Shown in pieces: positions 44,455 to 53,580 of a DNA stretch of 64,000 nt. The stretch's first letter is position 1. Each line of letters opens with the position of its first letter. The notes beneath the pieces are model-generated. The model worked only from the letters and a program-made list of their open reading frames with translations, searched no databases and was not told the origin of the DNA. The stretch is from Rhodospirillales bacterium (lineage in GTDB: Bacteria; Pseudomonadota; Alphaproteobacteria; Rhodospirillales; Casp-alpha2): assembly GCA_021775095.1 (NCBI GenBank), contig JAJFII010000019.1, forward strand, positions 1 through 64,000, given 5' to 3'. The position numbers and the translations under genes are program-made.

Positions 44455-47148
44455 TCAGGTCTGTTTATTCGGGCGTTCGGAATCTCTGTTTCGCCACCAG
44501 TGAATGGTCGCGTCTGCCGTTGGATCGAGTTCGATGATCAGGTTCTGTAGTTGCTGCGGGTCGTCCCTGGCGGTTTCGATTTTTGCAGCGAGGGTGACGA
44601 TTTTAGTCGCACCCATGGAACCACTGGCACCCTTTATGGAATGGGCGACGGATTGAATTGCAGAGGTGTCCTGCTGGCCCAGGGCTGCATGTAAGAGAAC
44701 CACCTGCGAGCGCAGGGTTTCGACAGCTTTACCGAGAAGGTCTGCGACTAAGTCCGGACCCAGCTGTTTTTGCAAATTATCAAGTGCATGATTATTGCCA
44801 ACTTCAGAGACTTCGAGGGCCATCGACGCTTGATCGGCAGACGATTGGCGGATGTCCGACGGGTTGCGTACTTGCGGCTGAGATGCATCGGCCGGTGGAT
44901 TTGAATGTTTGAAATTACGCGCGCCGCTACCAAGGAGGATCGCGCCGGATGATAATGTTTTTAAAAGTTGGGGTTCCGTATACGGTTTGGTCAACACATC
45001 ATTCATGCCCGATTCGATGAACACCGTATGTCTTTCGGCAAAGGCTTCAGCGGTGAGGCCAATAATTGGGATGGATTTTCCTGTTTCCGAGGCACGGATA
45101 ATTTTAGTCGCGTCCATACCGTTCATTTCCGGCATATGAATGTCCATGAGAATCATATCCGCCCAACCTTCCGCCGCTGCATTAACGGCCAATTTGCCGT
45201 TCTCGACAACCCGAACGCCATGCCCAAATTTCCGCAGAAACGCCGAGGCAATCATGGCGTTGATGTCGTTGTCTTCGGCGACCAGGACATTCATGGGGGG
45301 AATGGCCTGGTTAAATTCAGCAACAGGGCTCTCTAGCAACCTGTCGGATTCTTGTTCGGACGCTTCGTCGAAGCAAAGAGTAACGTTGAATTGTGTGCCT
45401 TTATTTATTTCACTCTTCACTTCGATGGTTCCACCCATCAGTTCGGTTAACTGATTTACGATGGCCAGTCCTAAGCCAGTTCCGCCATGCTTGCGGGTAA
45501 TGGAACTATCTGCCTGCGTAAACGGATCAAATATTTCTTTAAGACGATCCGATGAAATTCCGGCCCCAGTGTCTTCAATGTGGAACTGTATTTTTCGTTT
45601 CATCGGCCCGGGCTGCCCACCTTCAGGCTCCAATTCGGTAATAATCAGTGAAACGGAGCCGGCCGCCGTAATCTTGATGGCGTTGCTTAACAGGTTCCAT
45701 ATAACCTGTCGCAGTCGAACGGGGTCGCCCTTCAGGGTCAATGACGCGGCAACCTGATCCGATACCCTTAGGTGCAGCCCCTTCTCATCTGCCAGGTTCT
45801 GGAACGGCGACGAAATCACCGATATCAGATTGCGCAGATTAAACGCATTATTTTCAAGTTCGACTCCACCGGCTTCAATTCTGCTCATATCCAACACATC
45901 ATTGATAATGGCCAGCAGCGTTTGCCCCGATGACAGGATGGTCTCTACCTTTTTTCTTTGGTCTTTATTGAGATCGCTGTGCGTTAACAATTGAGTAAGG
46001 CCAAGAACGCCATTAAGGGGCGTCCGAATCTCGTGGCTCATGGTTGCCAGGAAATTTGACTTTGCCAGGTTCGCGGCTTCCGCGGCCTCTTTCAGTTTGG
46101 ATTCTGTTTCGGCAAGAACGATCAGCTCATTCTTCGATACAATCGTTGATTTGAGGGTGTCCGTCATTTGATTGAATGCAGAGGCGACTTCCGATATTTC
46201 CCGTGGACCTTCGATATTTAAAATTCGATCCAGATCATTGGCATCGCGTATCTTCGAAATATTGTGTGCAAGATTTTTTAACGGTTTGGATACGATCACA
46301 AGGGAAATGATGAGCAATGCCACTAAGACTGCTAACAGCGTTGCAAAGCCGATAAACAGTATAAATTCAAGGGTTTTGAGCGTTTCAAAGGCAACGGAAA
46401 TGGACGATGCGGCGCTAACTGAAAGATTATCATTGGCCAAATGGGTACGGACCTGAACCCACTCATCGATATCCGAACTGGGAGCAGGCTGGCCGGTTTC
46501 CGCAAGCTTTGAATTGGTGCTGTAGACGACTTGATTATCATCGCTGTACAGAAAAAAATCATAACCAGCCACGGATCCACCAAACAATTTGTCATAGGTC
46601 GACGCGGAATAACGAAGAACCACACCGCCTTCGATCGACCCTGAGTACAAAATAGGTACACGTATGGTCAGACTATTTTGATTGATGGAAATCGTTTCTT
46701 TTCCGGGGGCAACTGTCGACAGCGGATCTGAATTCCGATTTGAAATAAGAATTCGTCCCTTGTAATCGACCAGAAATACCTGCCCCTTCGATGAGACCGG
46801 TGGATAAAGTGAATAAAAAAAGGCCGGTAAATAACTTGAGTTACTATCGAGGTCGATTAGCCCGTTAATCAACAGATCATTTCCCGCCAAGGTTCGAGCG
46901 AAATTTTTCAGGCCTTCCAGTTGATTTTGAATTCTCTGCGCTTCGCGCACGCCGATGGTCGCGACATGTTGGCGCAATTCGTTTTCAACATAGTTTTTCA
47001 GATAATAACTACCGCCGCTCCACATGAATGAAAAAATCACGATCCCGAGGGGAATCACAACGCGTAACGCGTAGCCAAATAGGGAAATCCGGCGGGAATT
47101 GGGCAGGCGGCCTAGTTGGCTATTCAACGGGAACAATGACCCCCACAT
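44455..47148 (-). CDS. Hybrid sensor histidine kinase with receiver and Hpt domains
   Basis: 897 residues. Membrane helix 1 (about 25-50), a periplasmic Cache-like sensor (about 50-260), helix 2 (about 262-287) and a HAMP linker come first. The kinase core has the His box SNFLATMSHEIRTPLNGVLGLTQLL, N box LLSNAIKIT, and G boxes DTGAGISSDRL and GGTGLGLAIV. A receiver domain follows (NVLVAEDNDINAMIA, phospho-Asp in MILMDIHMPEMNG, Lys in VLTKPY), then a C-terminal Hpt domain (VAHSIKGASGSMGA). It forms a full internal phosphorelay and needs a separate output regulator not seen here. The start at 47148 overlaps the binding-protein gene upstream by 29 bases and has a poor ribosome site; a nearby TTG is possible. 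Confidence 0.9.
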   Translation of the reverse strand: MWGSLFPLNSQLGRLPNSRRISLFGYALRVVIPLGIVIFSFMWSGGSYYLKNYVENELRQHVATIGVREAQRIQNQLEGLKNFARTLAGNDLLINGLIDLDSNSSYLPAFFYSLYPPVSSKGQVFLVDYKGRILISNRNSDPLSTVAPGKETISINQNSLTIRVPILYSGSIEGGVVLRYSASTYDKLFGGSVAGYDFFLYSDDNQVVYSTNSKLAETGQPAPSSDIDEWVQVRTHLANDNLSVSAASSISVAFETLKTLEFILFIGFATLLAVLVALLIISLVIVSKPLKNLAHNISKIRDANDLDRILNIEGPREISEVASAFNQMTDTLKSTIVSKNELIVLAETESKLKEAAEAANLAKSNFLATMSHEIRTPLNGVLGLTQLLTHSDLNKDQRKKVETILSSGQTLLAIINDVLDMSRIEAGGVELENNAFNLRNLISVISSPFQNLADEKGLHLRVSDQVAASLTLKGDPVRLRQVIWNLLSNAIKITAAGSVSLIITELEPEGGQPGPMKRKIQFHIEDTGAGISSDRLKEIFDPFTQADSSITRKHGGTGLGLAIVNQLTELMGGTIEVKSEINKGTQFNVTLCFDEASEQESDRLLESPVAEFNQAIPPMNVLVAEDNDINAMIASAFLRKFGHGVRVVENGKLAVNAAAEGWADMILMDIHMPEMNGMDATKIIRASETGKSIPIIGLTAEAFAERHTVFIESGMNDVLTKPYTEPQLLKTLSSGAILLGSGARNFKHSNPPADASQPQVRNPSDIRQSSADQASMALEVSEVGNNHALDNLQKQLGPDLVADLLGKAVETLRSQVVLLHAALGQQDTSAIQSVAHSIKGASGSMGATKIVTLAAKIETARDDPQQLQNLIIELDPTADATIHWWRNRDSERPNKQT

Positions 47149-48304
47149 TATTAAAACGCGACAGCCTGAAGTCGCCGGCGTTTAAGGCATCGTGCCGTTC
47201 CACAGTGAAGGCGGGTGCGTAGTTTTTTAACAATCCTTGATATTCGTCCAGGTTTTCCAACGCCTGTCGAACACGGTCCCGGTCCGCGGTCCCGGCTTGC
47301 AGGACCGCTTGGGCGAGTAAATGAACCAGATCGTAAGCATGGGCGGTTCCGGTTGGTGCAAAAATATCATCAGCGCGTTTAACGTCGGGATAGGCATTTA
47401 AATAATAATTTACAACCCGATTTGCCCGGTCAGGAAACGGCGGCTTGAGAAAGGAAAAGGTTTGAAGAAAGGTAAAATCCACTGCCTTCAGTGCGTCTCG
47501 TGCCTGTTGAAAGAATTGGCCGCCGGTGATGCCCCAATGGGAAATAATGGGTATGCGCCGGTCCTTGGTGTATGCGGCCATCCGTTTAACCATGGCGACG
47601 CCTTCAGGGGCGTTGGCAACCAGAAGGATAACGTCGGGATTGAGCGCCTGCAGATCGTTTAAAGCCTCGCTCATATTGGCGCGTCCCCAATGGAACCAGG
47701 AAACGCCGACAGCTGTTAACCCCTGGGCCAAAAGGCCGGCTTTCATGGCGCGTTCGTTTGAGCGTCCCCATCCGGTATTTTCCAGCGCCAAAGCAACCCG
47801 GCGAAACCCACGGGAAGTTGCTTTTTGCGTCAGAAAACCGCCTGCATACTGGTCTCGAACAGAAACTCTGAATACAAAGTTAGGGGCGTATCCATTTTCG
47901 ACAATGGGCGTCCCGGCCGCCCACGGAGACAAATAGATCACTTTTTTATCGTGGATCGTTTTCAGTTCGTGTAAGGCGACCGGTGTATGAAGGCCACCTA
48001 AAACGGCGACAAGATTTTGCATCTCACTAAAGTCGACAATATTATCGACGCCGCGCGCCGGATTCCCCCGGTGATCGCGAACGATAAGTTTTAATGTCCG
48101 ATTTAGGACCCCACCCCGTGTATTGATTTCATCAATGGCAATTTCTGCACCCCGGCGAATAGCGACCCCTGCTTTGGCCGAACCGGATGACATATCGGCA
48201 TCAAGACCGAGGATCAGCGGTGGGCTTGCAGCGCTCACCGCGTTTGATAAAAAGATCGCAAGCAGCGACATCAAACCCAGGGACAAATGCATGGGCGCTT
48301 TCAT
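47120..48304 (-). CDS. Type-1 periplasmic binding protein, probable sensor partner of the kinase
   Basis: 394 residues. Signal peptide MKAPMHLSLGLMSLLAIFLSNAVSAA, then the leucine-binding-like fold: LILGLDADMSSGSAKAGVAIRRGAEIAIDEINTRGG, LKLIVRDHRGNPARGVDNI, VAVLGGLHTPVALHEL and ISHWGITGGQFF. No transporter genes lie nearby. Instead the gene overlaps the hybrid kinase by 29 bases, so the ligand-bound protein probably reports to the kinase periplasmic domain. The ATG at 48304 begins the signal peptide directly; one at 48328 would add eight residues. Confidence 0.88.
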   Translation of the reverse strand: MKAPMHLSLGLMSLLAIFLSNAVSAASPPLILGLDADMSSGSAKAGVAIRRGAEIAIDEINTRGGVLNRTLKLIVRDHRGNPARGVDNIVDFSEMQNLVAVLGGLHTPVALHELKTIHDKKVIYLSPWAAGTPIVENGYAPNFVFRVSVRDQYAGGFLTQKATSRGFRRVALALENTGWGRSNERAMKAGLLAQGLTAVGVSWFHWGRANMSEALNDLQALNPDVILLVANAPEGVAMVKRMAAYTKDRRIPIISHWGITGGQFFQQARDALKAVDFTFLQTFSFLKPPFPDRANRVVNYYLNAYPDVKRADDIFAPTGTAHAYDLVHLLAQAVLQAGTADRDRVRQALENLDEYQGLLKNYAPAFTVERHDALNAGDFRLSRFNNVGVIVPVE

Positions 48305-48566
48305 GAAGGAATTTCCAACCGTGGTCATTTATCGGCGCACTCTAACCGATATTCACGTTTTCGGAGGCAGAAATATTGTCGTTTTATGTGAACATGTATG
48401 AATGGATGTGAATTGAAAGCCCACCAACGGTAATTCAATTTTACATTGTTTAGGGGTAAAAACCTGTTTTAAATATTCTAATTCGCCGGCATTTATTTCT
48501 GCTATGCCTGTATCTTTCAGTGGTGCCGATTTGGCGCAATCTTTTTCGCCCGCTTTTTGGACAGGG

Positions 48567-49520
48567 TTATTGCAGGCTGTTGACCACGCGGACCCAGGCG
48601 GCGGCCTCGCGCTCCGGTAAAAAACGCGGTCGCAGGGATTGGCAGGCGTTTTCAAGGTCCGATAAAAACTGTGGTTTGGTTTCGGCAAGATAAAGCAAAT
48701 CGGCCAGCGCCTGTTGATCGCCCAGTGGAAACAAACCGGGATAGTCCCTGCCAAGGAGCCCGGTATTGCCCGCAATATTCGACGCCAGGACAGGTACGCC
48801 CGCCATGATGGCTTCCGAGATGACGTTGGCCCCGCCCTCCTGGTTGGACGACAGAACCATCAGGCGGGTTTTCTCGAATTCCTGGCGTACGGTATCGCCC
48901 GAGACTTCACCGCGCCAGTGGTAACGGTGGTTTTCGGCCGCTTCCCGGCGGGCGATCCGGGCCCAGTCGTTATTATGGGCTTTGCCCAGGTGAAACACCT
49001 GAATTTTCGAATGATCCGGCAGCAATCGGGCTGCGAGCGCGGCGCGCAAGGGATCCTTTTCCCGGCGCAGGTGACCGACAACACAAATGTCAAAACGCGC
49101 TTCGTCGACCTTTCTTGGAGACTCCAGGGGGCGGGCGGATTGATAGATGACATGGAGTTTATTTAACAAATGAGGTGGCAACGCCTCACCGATTTGATCG
49201 TGCAAACAAATCAGGGCGTCGGCTTTTTCCATGGTGGCCAAGGTGATTGTCGGATCGGATTGCAAGAAACTGTTCACATCGGTCCCACCAAGCGCCACGA
49301 TAAGTGGTTTGTTGGGGTGTTTTTCCGTAAAGATATCAACCGCTTTGGCGCTCCTCCAGGCGTGCAGGGCAATCATTAAATCGCACGCCGAACCGTCATA
49401 TTCCGTATGAACTTCAACGGCGTGGCCTGCGTCACTCAGGATCCCGGCCCACCGTAAGGCGGACGTTCTATTGCCGTTTTTTGAGTGTTTCTTTGCCGGC
49501 GTGATCAGGTTAATTTTCAT
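48567..49520 (-). CDS. senB: Selenosugar synthase SenB (TIGR04348-type glycosyltransferase)
   Basis: 317 residues of a GT-B glycosyltransferase. It begins MKINLITPAKKHSKNGNRTSALRWAGIL and has the family stretch CDLMIALHAWRSAKAV, LIVALGGTDVNSFL and the donor-binding region SSNQEGGANVISEAIMAGVPVLASNIAGNTGLLG. In the characterised selenoneine pathway SenB joins selenophosphate to a UDP-sugar to give a selenosugar. The assignment is strengthened by the divergent EgtB-like SenA gene 22 bases away. GGAAG lies 6 bases before the ATG. Confidence 0.85.
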   Translation of the reverse strand: MKINLITPAKKHSKNGNRTSALRWAGILSDAGHAVEVHTEYDGSACDLMIALHAWRSAKAVDIFTEKHPNKPLIVALGGTDVNSFLQSDPTITLATMEKADALICLHDQIGEALPPHLLNKLHVIYQSARPLESPRKVDEARFDICVVGHLRREKDPLRAALAARLLPDHSKIQVFHLGKAHNNDWARIARREAAENHRYHWRGEVSGDTVRQEFEKTRLMVLSSNQEGGANVISEAIMAGVPVLASNIAGNTGLLGRDYPGLFPLGDQQALADLLYLAETKPQFLSDLENACQSLRPRFLPEREAAAWVRVVNSLQ

Positions 49521-49542
49521 CGAATACTTCCAGGAGCCTTAG

Positions 49543-50868
49543 ATGACTGCACGCGTTAGTACGACACAGTTGACCGCCACTTTGCAAGATGCCAGAAACC
49601 GCACGCTCGAGCTTGTGAACGGCCTGGATGACCAGCAATTGATGGGCCCGAAGATCCGAACGGTAAATCCGCTGCGTTGGGAAATTGGCCATGTCGCTCA
49701 TTTTTATGAATTTTTTATCCTGCGTCAGCTCTACGGTTTTGACAGTGTCTTGGGGGCCAAGGCCGACAAAATATATGATTCCATTGCGGTTGCCCACGAC
49801 ACCCGTTGGGACCTGCCCTTGTTATCCATGTCCGCGACCCTGGGGTATATGCAATCCGTCTTGGATCGCTTGTGTGAAAATTTGGAACATACCAGCGAAG
49901 ACGGCTTGGCGACGGAACAAGACAGTTTTATCTACCAGTTTGGTGCCTTTCATGAAGATATGCATACGGAAGCTTTTATCTGGGGTCGGCAAACCCTGGG
50001 ATATCCGACACCGGAATTTGCCATTAGCGCAGACGCAAGCGCCGAACGTAACACCGGCCCTCTGCCAGGTTTTGTTGACGTGCCGGGCGGTATTTTTCAA
50101 CTGGGTGCGAGTGCCGACGCGCCGTTTCTGTTTGATAACGAAAAGTTTGCCCATCCGGTGACCGTGATGCCTTTCCGGATCGCCAGGGCGCCGGTAACAA
50201 ATCAACAATATGCAGAATTTATTGCCGACGGTGGATATGCAACAGGGCGATTTTGGCCCGATGATGTTTGGGCGGAGATGCAGGGACAGGATAAAAATCA
50301 TCCAGGATATTGGCTTGCCGACGGTGCTGGAAATTGGACCCTGAAACACTTTGATAAAAGAATTGCCTTACCACCACATGCGCCAGTCAGTCATGTCACC
50401 TGGCATGAGGCTAACGCCTATTGCCGGTGGGCAGGATTGAGATTGCCAACGGAAGTGGAATGGGAGGTTGCCGCCCTAGGCAAAAGGGACGGCCTGGGAC
50501 AATTGGCACCAGCCAAACGGCGCTATCCGTGGGGCGATGAGGCACCGGATCCAACGCGTGCCAATCTGGATGGTCGGGCGCTGGGCTGCATCGACGTGGC
50601 GTCTCTTGCCGCGGGCGACAGTGCCTTTGGCTGCCGACAGATGCTCGGCAATGTCTGGGAATGGACCGCCGACAGGTTTAACCCGTTCCCCGGGTTTTCG
50701 GCCGATGCCTATAAAGAATACTCAGAAATGTTATTTGGCTCGACCCGCGTCCTGCGCGGCGGTGCCTGGACAACCCGCAGCCGCATGATGCATGGCACCT
50801 ACCGCAATTATTTTGAACCGCACCGATGGGATGTTTTTAGCGGTTTTAGAACCTGCGAACTGCCATAA
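49543..50868 (+). CDS. senA: Selenoneine synthase SenA (EgtB-like, non-heme iron)
   Basis: 441 residues. An N-terminal DinB-like domain supplies iron-binding histidines: His50 in EIGHVAHFYE, and His137 and His141 in FHEDMHTEA. A C-terminal formylglycine-generating-enzyme-like (FGE-sulfatase) domain runs from about 180 (VDVPGGIFQLGASADAPFLFDNE) to the end, with HVTWHEANAYCRWAGLRLPTEVEWE, NVWEWTADRFNPFPGFS and RVLRGGAWTTR. Such enzymes attach sulfur or selenium to trimethyl-histidine. Ergothioneine synthase EgtB or ovothiol synthase are alternatives; the neighbouring SenB favours SenA. CAGGAG lies 7 bases ahead of the ATG. Confidence 0.82.
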   Translation: MTARVSTTQLTATLQDARNRTLELVNGLDDQQLMGPKIRTVNPLRWEIGHVAHFYEFFILRQLYGFDSVLGAKADKIYDSIAVAHDTRWDLPLLSMSATLGYMQSVLDRLCENLEHTSEDGLATEQDSFIYQFGAFHEDMHTEAFIWGRQTLGYPTPEFAISADASAERNTGPLPGFVDVPGGIFQLGASADAPFLFDNEKFAHPVTVMPFRIARAPVTNQQYAEFIADGGYATGRFWPDDVWAEMQGQDKNHPGYWLADGAGNWTLKHFDKRIALPPHAPVSHVTWHEANAYCRWAGLRLPTEVEWEVAALGKRDGLGQLAPAKRRYPWGDEAPDPTRANLDGRALGCIDVASLAAGDSAFGCRQMLGNVWEWTADRFNPFPGFSADAYKEYSEMLFGSTRVLRGGAWTTRSRMMHGTYRNYFEPHRWDVFSGFRTCELP

Positions 50869-50991
50869 CGGATCTCTTAATACAGACTGAACCGGCCTCC
50901 GGTTTCGGTCGAGGTCTTGTTCCGATAAAGCGAAATACCGATCGATCGCCGGGCAACGAGTTCGTAATTTTTCTGACCTTTAGGCCAAGGA

Positions 50992-51534
50992 TCACTTTAT
51001 CTTTTTTAAAACACCGGTAATTTGGCGCAGAGTTTTGCCGTTTTGTACACGTGAAAACACCAGCGTCATGCCGTCGGCCGTCAACGTTCGATCGTAGGTT
51101 TGAATTTCGTAACCACCATTTTTTGCGACCAGCAAAGAGTTTACAGTCACGGTATCGCCTTTGATATGGGCCCATACGTAGGGGTCACCCTGTAGGGGGT
51201 CGAGGGGTTTTTCATGACCAAATACGTCTTTGCTCATGGCCGAACCATAGACACCTGTTTCTTTACTGGGCCTAAAATTAATGGAAAACGTCGATTTTTT
51301 GACTTTGTTTTCAGCGCGAAATGATGTGGTGCTCCAGGTGACATTAAAACCTTTCTTATAGGGTTTGATCGAAACCTCCATCTTTCTACCCGGAAGCTCG
51401 TCATCAATATCGTTTTCTGCGCTGCCCACATAGTGGCCATAAAACTTTTCAAATCCACTATCGGCATGACCGCTGCCCGTCGAAAAAACCAGCAGAAATA
51501 ACACCATCAGGAAAAAGGAAACTACAGTTTTCAT
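50992..51534 (-). CDS. Secreted protein of unknown function
   Basis: 180 residues. A signal peptide (MKTVVSFFLMVLFLLVFSTGSGHA) is cut near residue 24. The mature part is rich in beta-strand-like alternation and charged residues (FEKFYGHYVGSAENDIDDELPGRKMEVSIKPYKKGFNVTWSTTSF; YDRTLTADGMTLVFSRVQNGKTLRQITG). This is compatible with a small lipocalin- or beta-barrel-like periplasmic protein, but I do not recognise a family. There are no cysteines in the mature part. GAGG lies upstream of the ATG. It faces senA tail to tail. Confidence 0.7.
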   Translation of the reverse strand: MKTVVSFFLMVLFLLVFSTGSGHADSGFEKFYGHYVGSAENDIDDELPGRKMEVSIKPYKKGFNVTWSTTSFRAENKVKKSTFSINFRPSKETGVYGSAMSKDVFGHEKPLDPLQGDPYVWAHIKGDTVTVNSLLVAKNGGYEIQTYDRTLTADGMTLVFSRVQNGKTLRQITGVLKKIK

Positions 51535-51710
51535 GCCATACCTCGGCTCAATTTATAGACCAGTTGATTAACATATAGGTTCTCCCCCAATGAAACCAAG
51601 CCGGCTTCAACAAATTGTCAGTTGAAGTGATGAAACCGTTTCCAGGCTTACTGGATTGCTGTTTGGCCGCCATTATCGGAGCCTCTGGCATCTGCTATCC
51701 AATCTTCACA

Positions 51711-52634
51711 TCACGCTTTCCTTGCCTGAAATATATCTACTTCTTGCCGATAGGGGGCAGACGCCGATGCGCCTTTTTTGGTTGTCGCCAGGGCACCAAC
51801 ATCACAGGCAAATTTAATGGCCTGTTCAGGTTCCCTTCGGTCGGCCAGAGCAACCCCCAATGCGGCATTAAAACAGTCTCCGGCTGCGACCGTATCGATG
51901 GCCAAAACTGGCGTCGAAATGCGTTGCCCGTGGCTGTCGCCAAAGTTCCAGGCGACCCCCGCATCTCCCATCGTGACAATGGCGCCTCGGGCCCCGGCTG
52001 CTTGTATTTCCGCCGCCGCGATTTCCGCATCGGCCAGGGTGACGGGTTTGTATCCGGTAATGATTTCAACTTCGTGGGCATTGGGTGTTATGAGATCAAA
52101 ACACCTGAGGACGTCGGCTGGCCAGGGTTCTCTTGGCGCCGGTGCCGGGTCCATGATGACAAGAGTTCCACTGTCACGGGCCATTGATGCCGCCGCTAAC
52201 GACGTTTCCAGAGGAATTTCATTTTGCAGGAGCAAAACGTCAGAAGCATCGATGATGGCACGATAATCTTCGAGCAATTGTGGAGTGACACAGACGTTGG
52301 CACCCGCCCCCAGTCGAATGGTGTTCGATCCATCGGCCATGACATCGATTATCGCCAACCCCGTGGATTGTCCAGGCAGCACCAAAATATGGCGACTGAC
52401 TCCCGATGCTTCCAGGGACTTTTTAACATTTTGCCCAAACGGATCATCGCCGACGGCACCAATCATCCCCGTCGACATGCCAAGACGACTGGCGGCGACC
52501 GCTTGATTGGCACCTTTTCCTCCGAGGTTTACACTCACATCGCGGGCCACCAGTGTCTCTCCGACGATGGGGCTTGTATCCAAATAACAGGTAATATCAA
52601 TGTTTATGCTGCCTACAACAACGATGCGATTCAT
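51711..52634 (-). CDS. rbsK: Ribokinase-type sugar kinase (PfkB family)
   Basis: 307 residues. Ribokinase landmarks: VVVGSINIDITCYL at the start, VNLGGKGANQAVAASRLG, GAVGDDPFGQNV, LLLQNEIPLETSLAA, ITPNAHEVEIITG, and the catalytic anion-hole loop DTVAAGDCFNAALGVAL with the base Asp (the usual GAGD reads AAGD). It phosphorylates ribose or a similar sugar or nucleoside at the expense of ATP. A GGGGGAA site precedes the ATG. It lies downstream of the tandem hairpin repeats and may be transcribed separately. A role with the ribose-type importer at 32.8 kb is possible but not shown. Confidence 0.88.
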   Translation of the reverse strand: MNRIVVVGSINIDITCYLDTSPIVGETLVARDVSVNLGGKGANQAVAASRLGMSTGMIGAVGDDPFGQNVKKSLEASGVSRHILVLPGQSTGLAIIDVMADGSNTIRLGAGANVCVTPQLLEDYRAIIDASDVLLLQNEIPLETSLAAASMARDSGTLVIMDPAPAPREPWPADVLRCFDLITPNAHEVEIITGYKPVTLADAEIAAAEIQAAGARGAIVTMGDAGVAWNFGDSHGQRISTPVLAIDTVAAGDCFNAALGVALADRREPEQAIKFACDVGALATTKKGASASAPYRQEVDIFQARKA

Positions 52635-52716
52635 AACTTTATTCCCCCATATGGCTGCTTGAGTACGTGTGTTCTCGATCTGTTGTTGGCCCCAGACGCT
52701 CAGATTTGATCATTTA

Positions 52717-52797
52717 TCAAAGGGAGGGCACCCTTTTTAACTTTCAAAGGGACGGCACCCTTTTTAACTCTCAAAGGGACGGCACCCTTTTCAACCC
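52717..52797. repeat. Three 27-base tandem repeats, each a small hairpin
   Basis: Units start at 52717, 52744 and 52771. Each contains AAAGGG(A)(C/G)GGCACCCTTT, an AAAGGG/CCCTTT stem with a 6-base loop, and ends in a TAAC- or CAACC-type spacer. Units 1 and 2 have T5 after the stem on the plus strand. They sit between the dehalogenase stop (52861) and ribokinase start (52634), both minus strand. They resemble REP/BIME-like elements or stacked terminators. Confidence 0.85.
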
Positions 52798-52860
52798 TGT
52801 AGCGCCGACGCCACCCGATCAAGCGACCCCATACAGGACCGGACGTCGCCGTTTGGTGGC

Positions 52861-53580
52861 TCATGTCCCTAAGGTTTCCGCCACCTCTTCAATGGATGAC
52901 GCAACGATTTCCCAATCCTGCTCGGCCTTTTGATCGGTTTTTTGGTCAGGTCCATATTCGCCGGGTCGATTGACATAGGCGGTTTGCATTCCGTGGGACC
53001 GGGCATGAGCCAAATCGTTATTATGTGCGGCGCAAAGCATGACCGACTGGGGCACTCCACCCAATAAAGTAATGGCCTGTAAATAACATTCTTTATCCGG
53101 TTTGAAGGCACGAAACACGTCCGAACAGAGGATTCCATCCCATGGAATACCGGCGTTTTTTGCCATGTTGACCAGCAGATTAAAACTTCCATTGGAAAAT
53201 GTAGAAACAACAAACCGGCTTTTCAGTCGGGTAATCCCGGGGACAGAATCCGGCCACGGCTGCAGGCGGTGCCAGGCCCCATTGAGATGGGCGCGCGCGT
53301 TTTCATCCAACGCCGTCAGGCCAAACTCAGGGATGATCTCTTCCAAACGCTCGCGGTGCAGATTGTCGTTGGTTGTCCACGGTCGGCGGCCGCTGCTTAC
53401 GTCACTCATTTTAGGTTTGTAACCGGCCCGCCAAGCATCGGCAAACACTGCTCCGTCCAAGGTTTCGATGCCGATGGTTTTGGCCGATGCAACCCCTTCA
53501 GCCGCCACCGACCTGCGCCAGTCGACGACCGTACCATAGGTATCGAAGATAACAGCTTTGATTGCATCTCGATTTATCAT
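52861..53580 (-). CDS. Haloacid dehalogenase, type II (HAD superfamily)
   Basis: 239 residues. HAD motif I is VIFDTYGTVVDWR with nucleophile Asp10 of IFDTYGT. Motif II is in STFSNGS, motif III Lys in FKPDKECY and motif IV in AAHNNDLAHAR. The order and the SNG motif fit L-2-haloacid dehalogenases, which hydrolyse short 2-halo acids, though many relatives act on other small acids. The upstream transporter frame runs 83 bases into this gene because of an A11 run. The ribosome site is weak (CGGAACGGGC). Confidence 0.85.
   Translation of the reverse strand: MINRDAIKAVIFDTYGTVVDWRRSVAAEGVASAKTIGIETLDGAVFADAWRAGYKPKMSDVSSGRRPWTTNDNLHRERLEEIIPEFGLTALDENARAHLNGAWHRLQPWPDSVPGITRLKSRFVVSTFSNGSFNLLVNMAKNAGIPWDGILCSDVFRAFKPDKECYLQAITLLGGVPQSVMLCAAHNNDLAHARSHGMQTAYVNRPGEYGPDQKTDQKAEQDWEIVASSIEEVAETLGT

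Noticed and set aside
52717-52797. CRISPR array
   Set aside because: Units are contiguous 27-base tandem copies without unique spacers, and there are no cas genes in the window.
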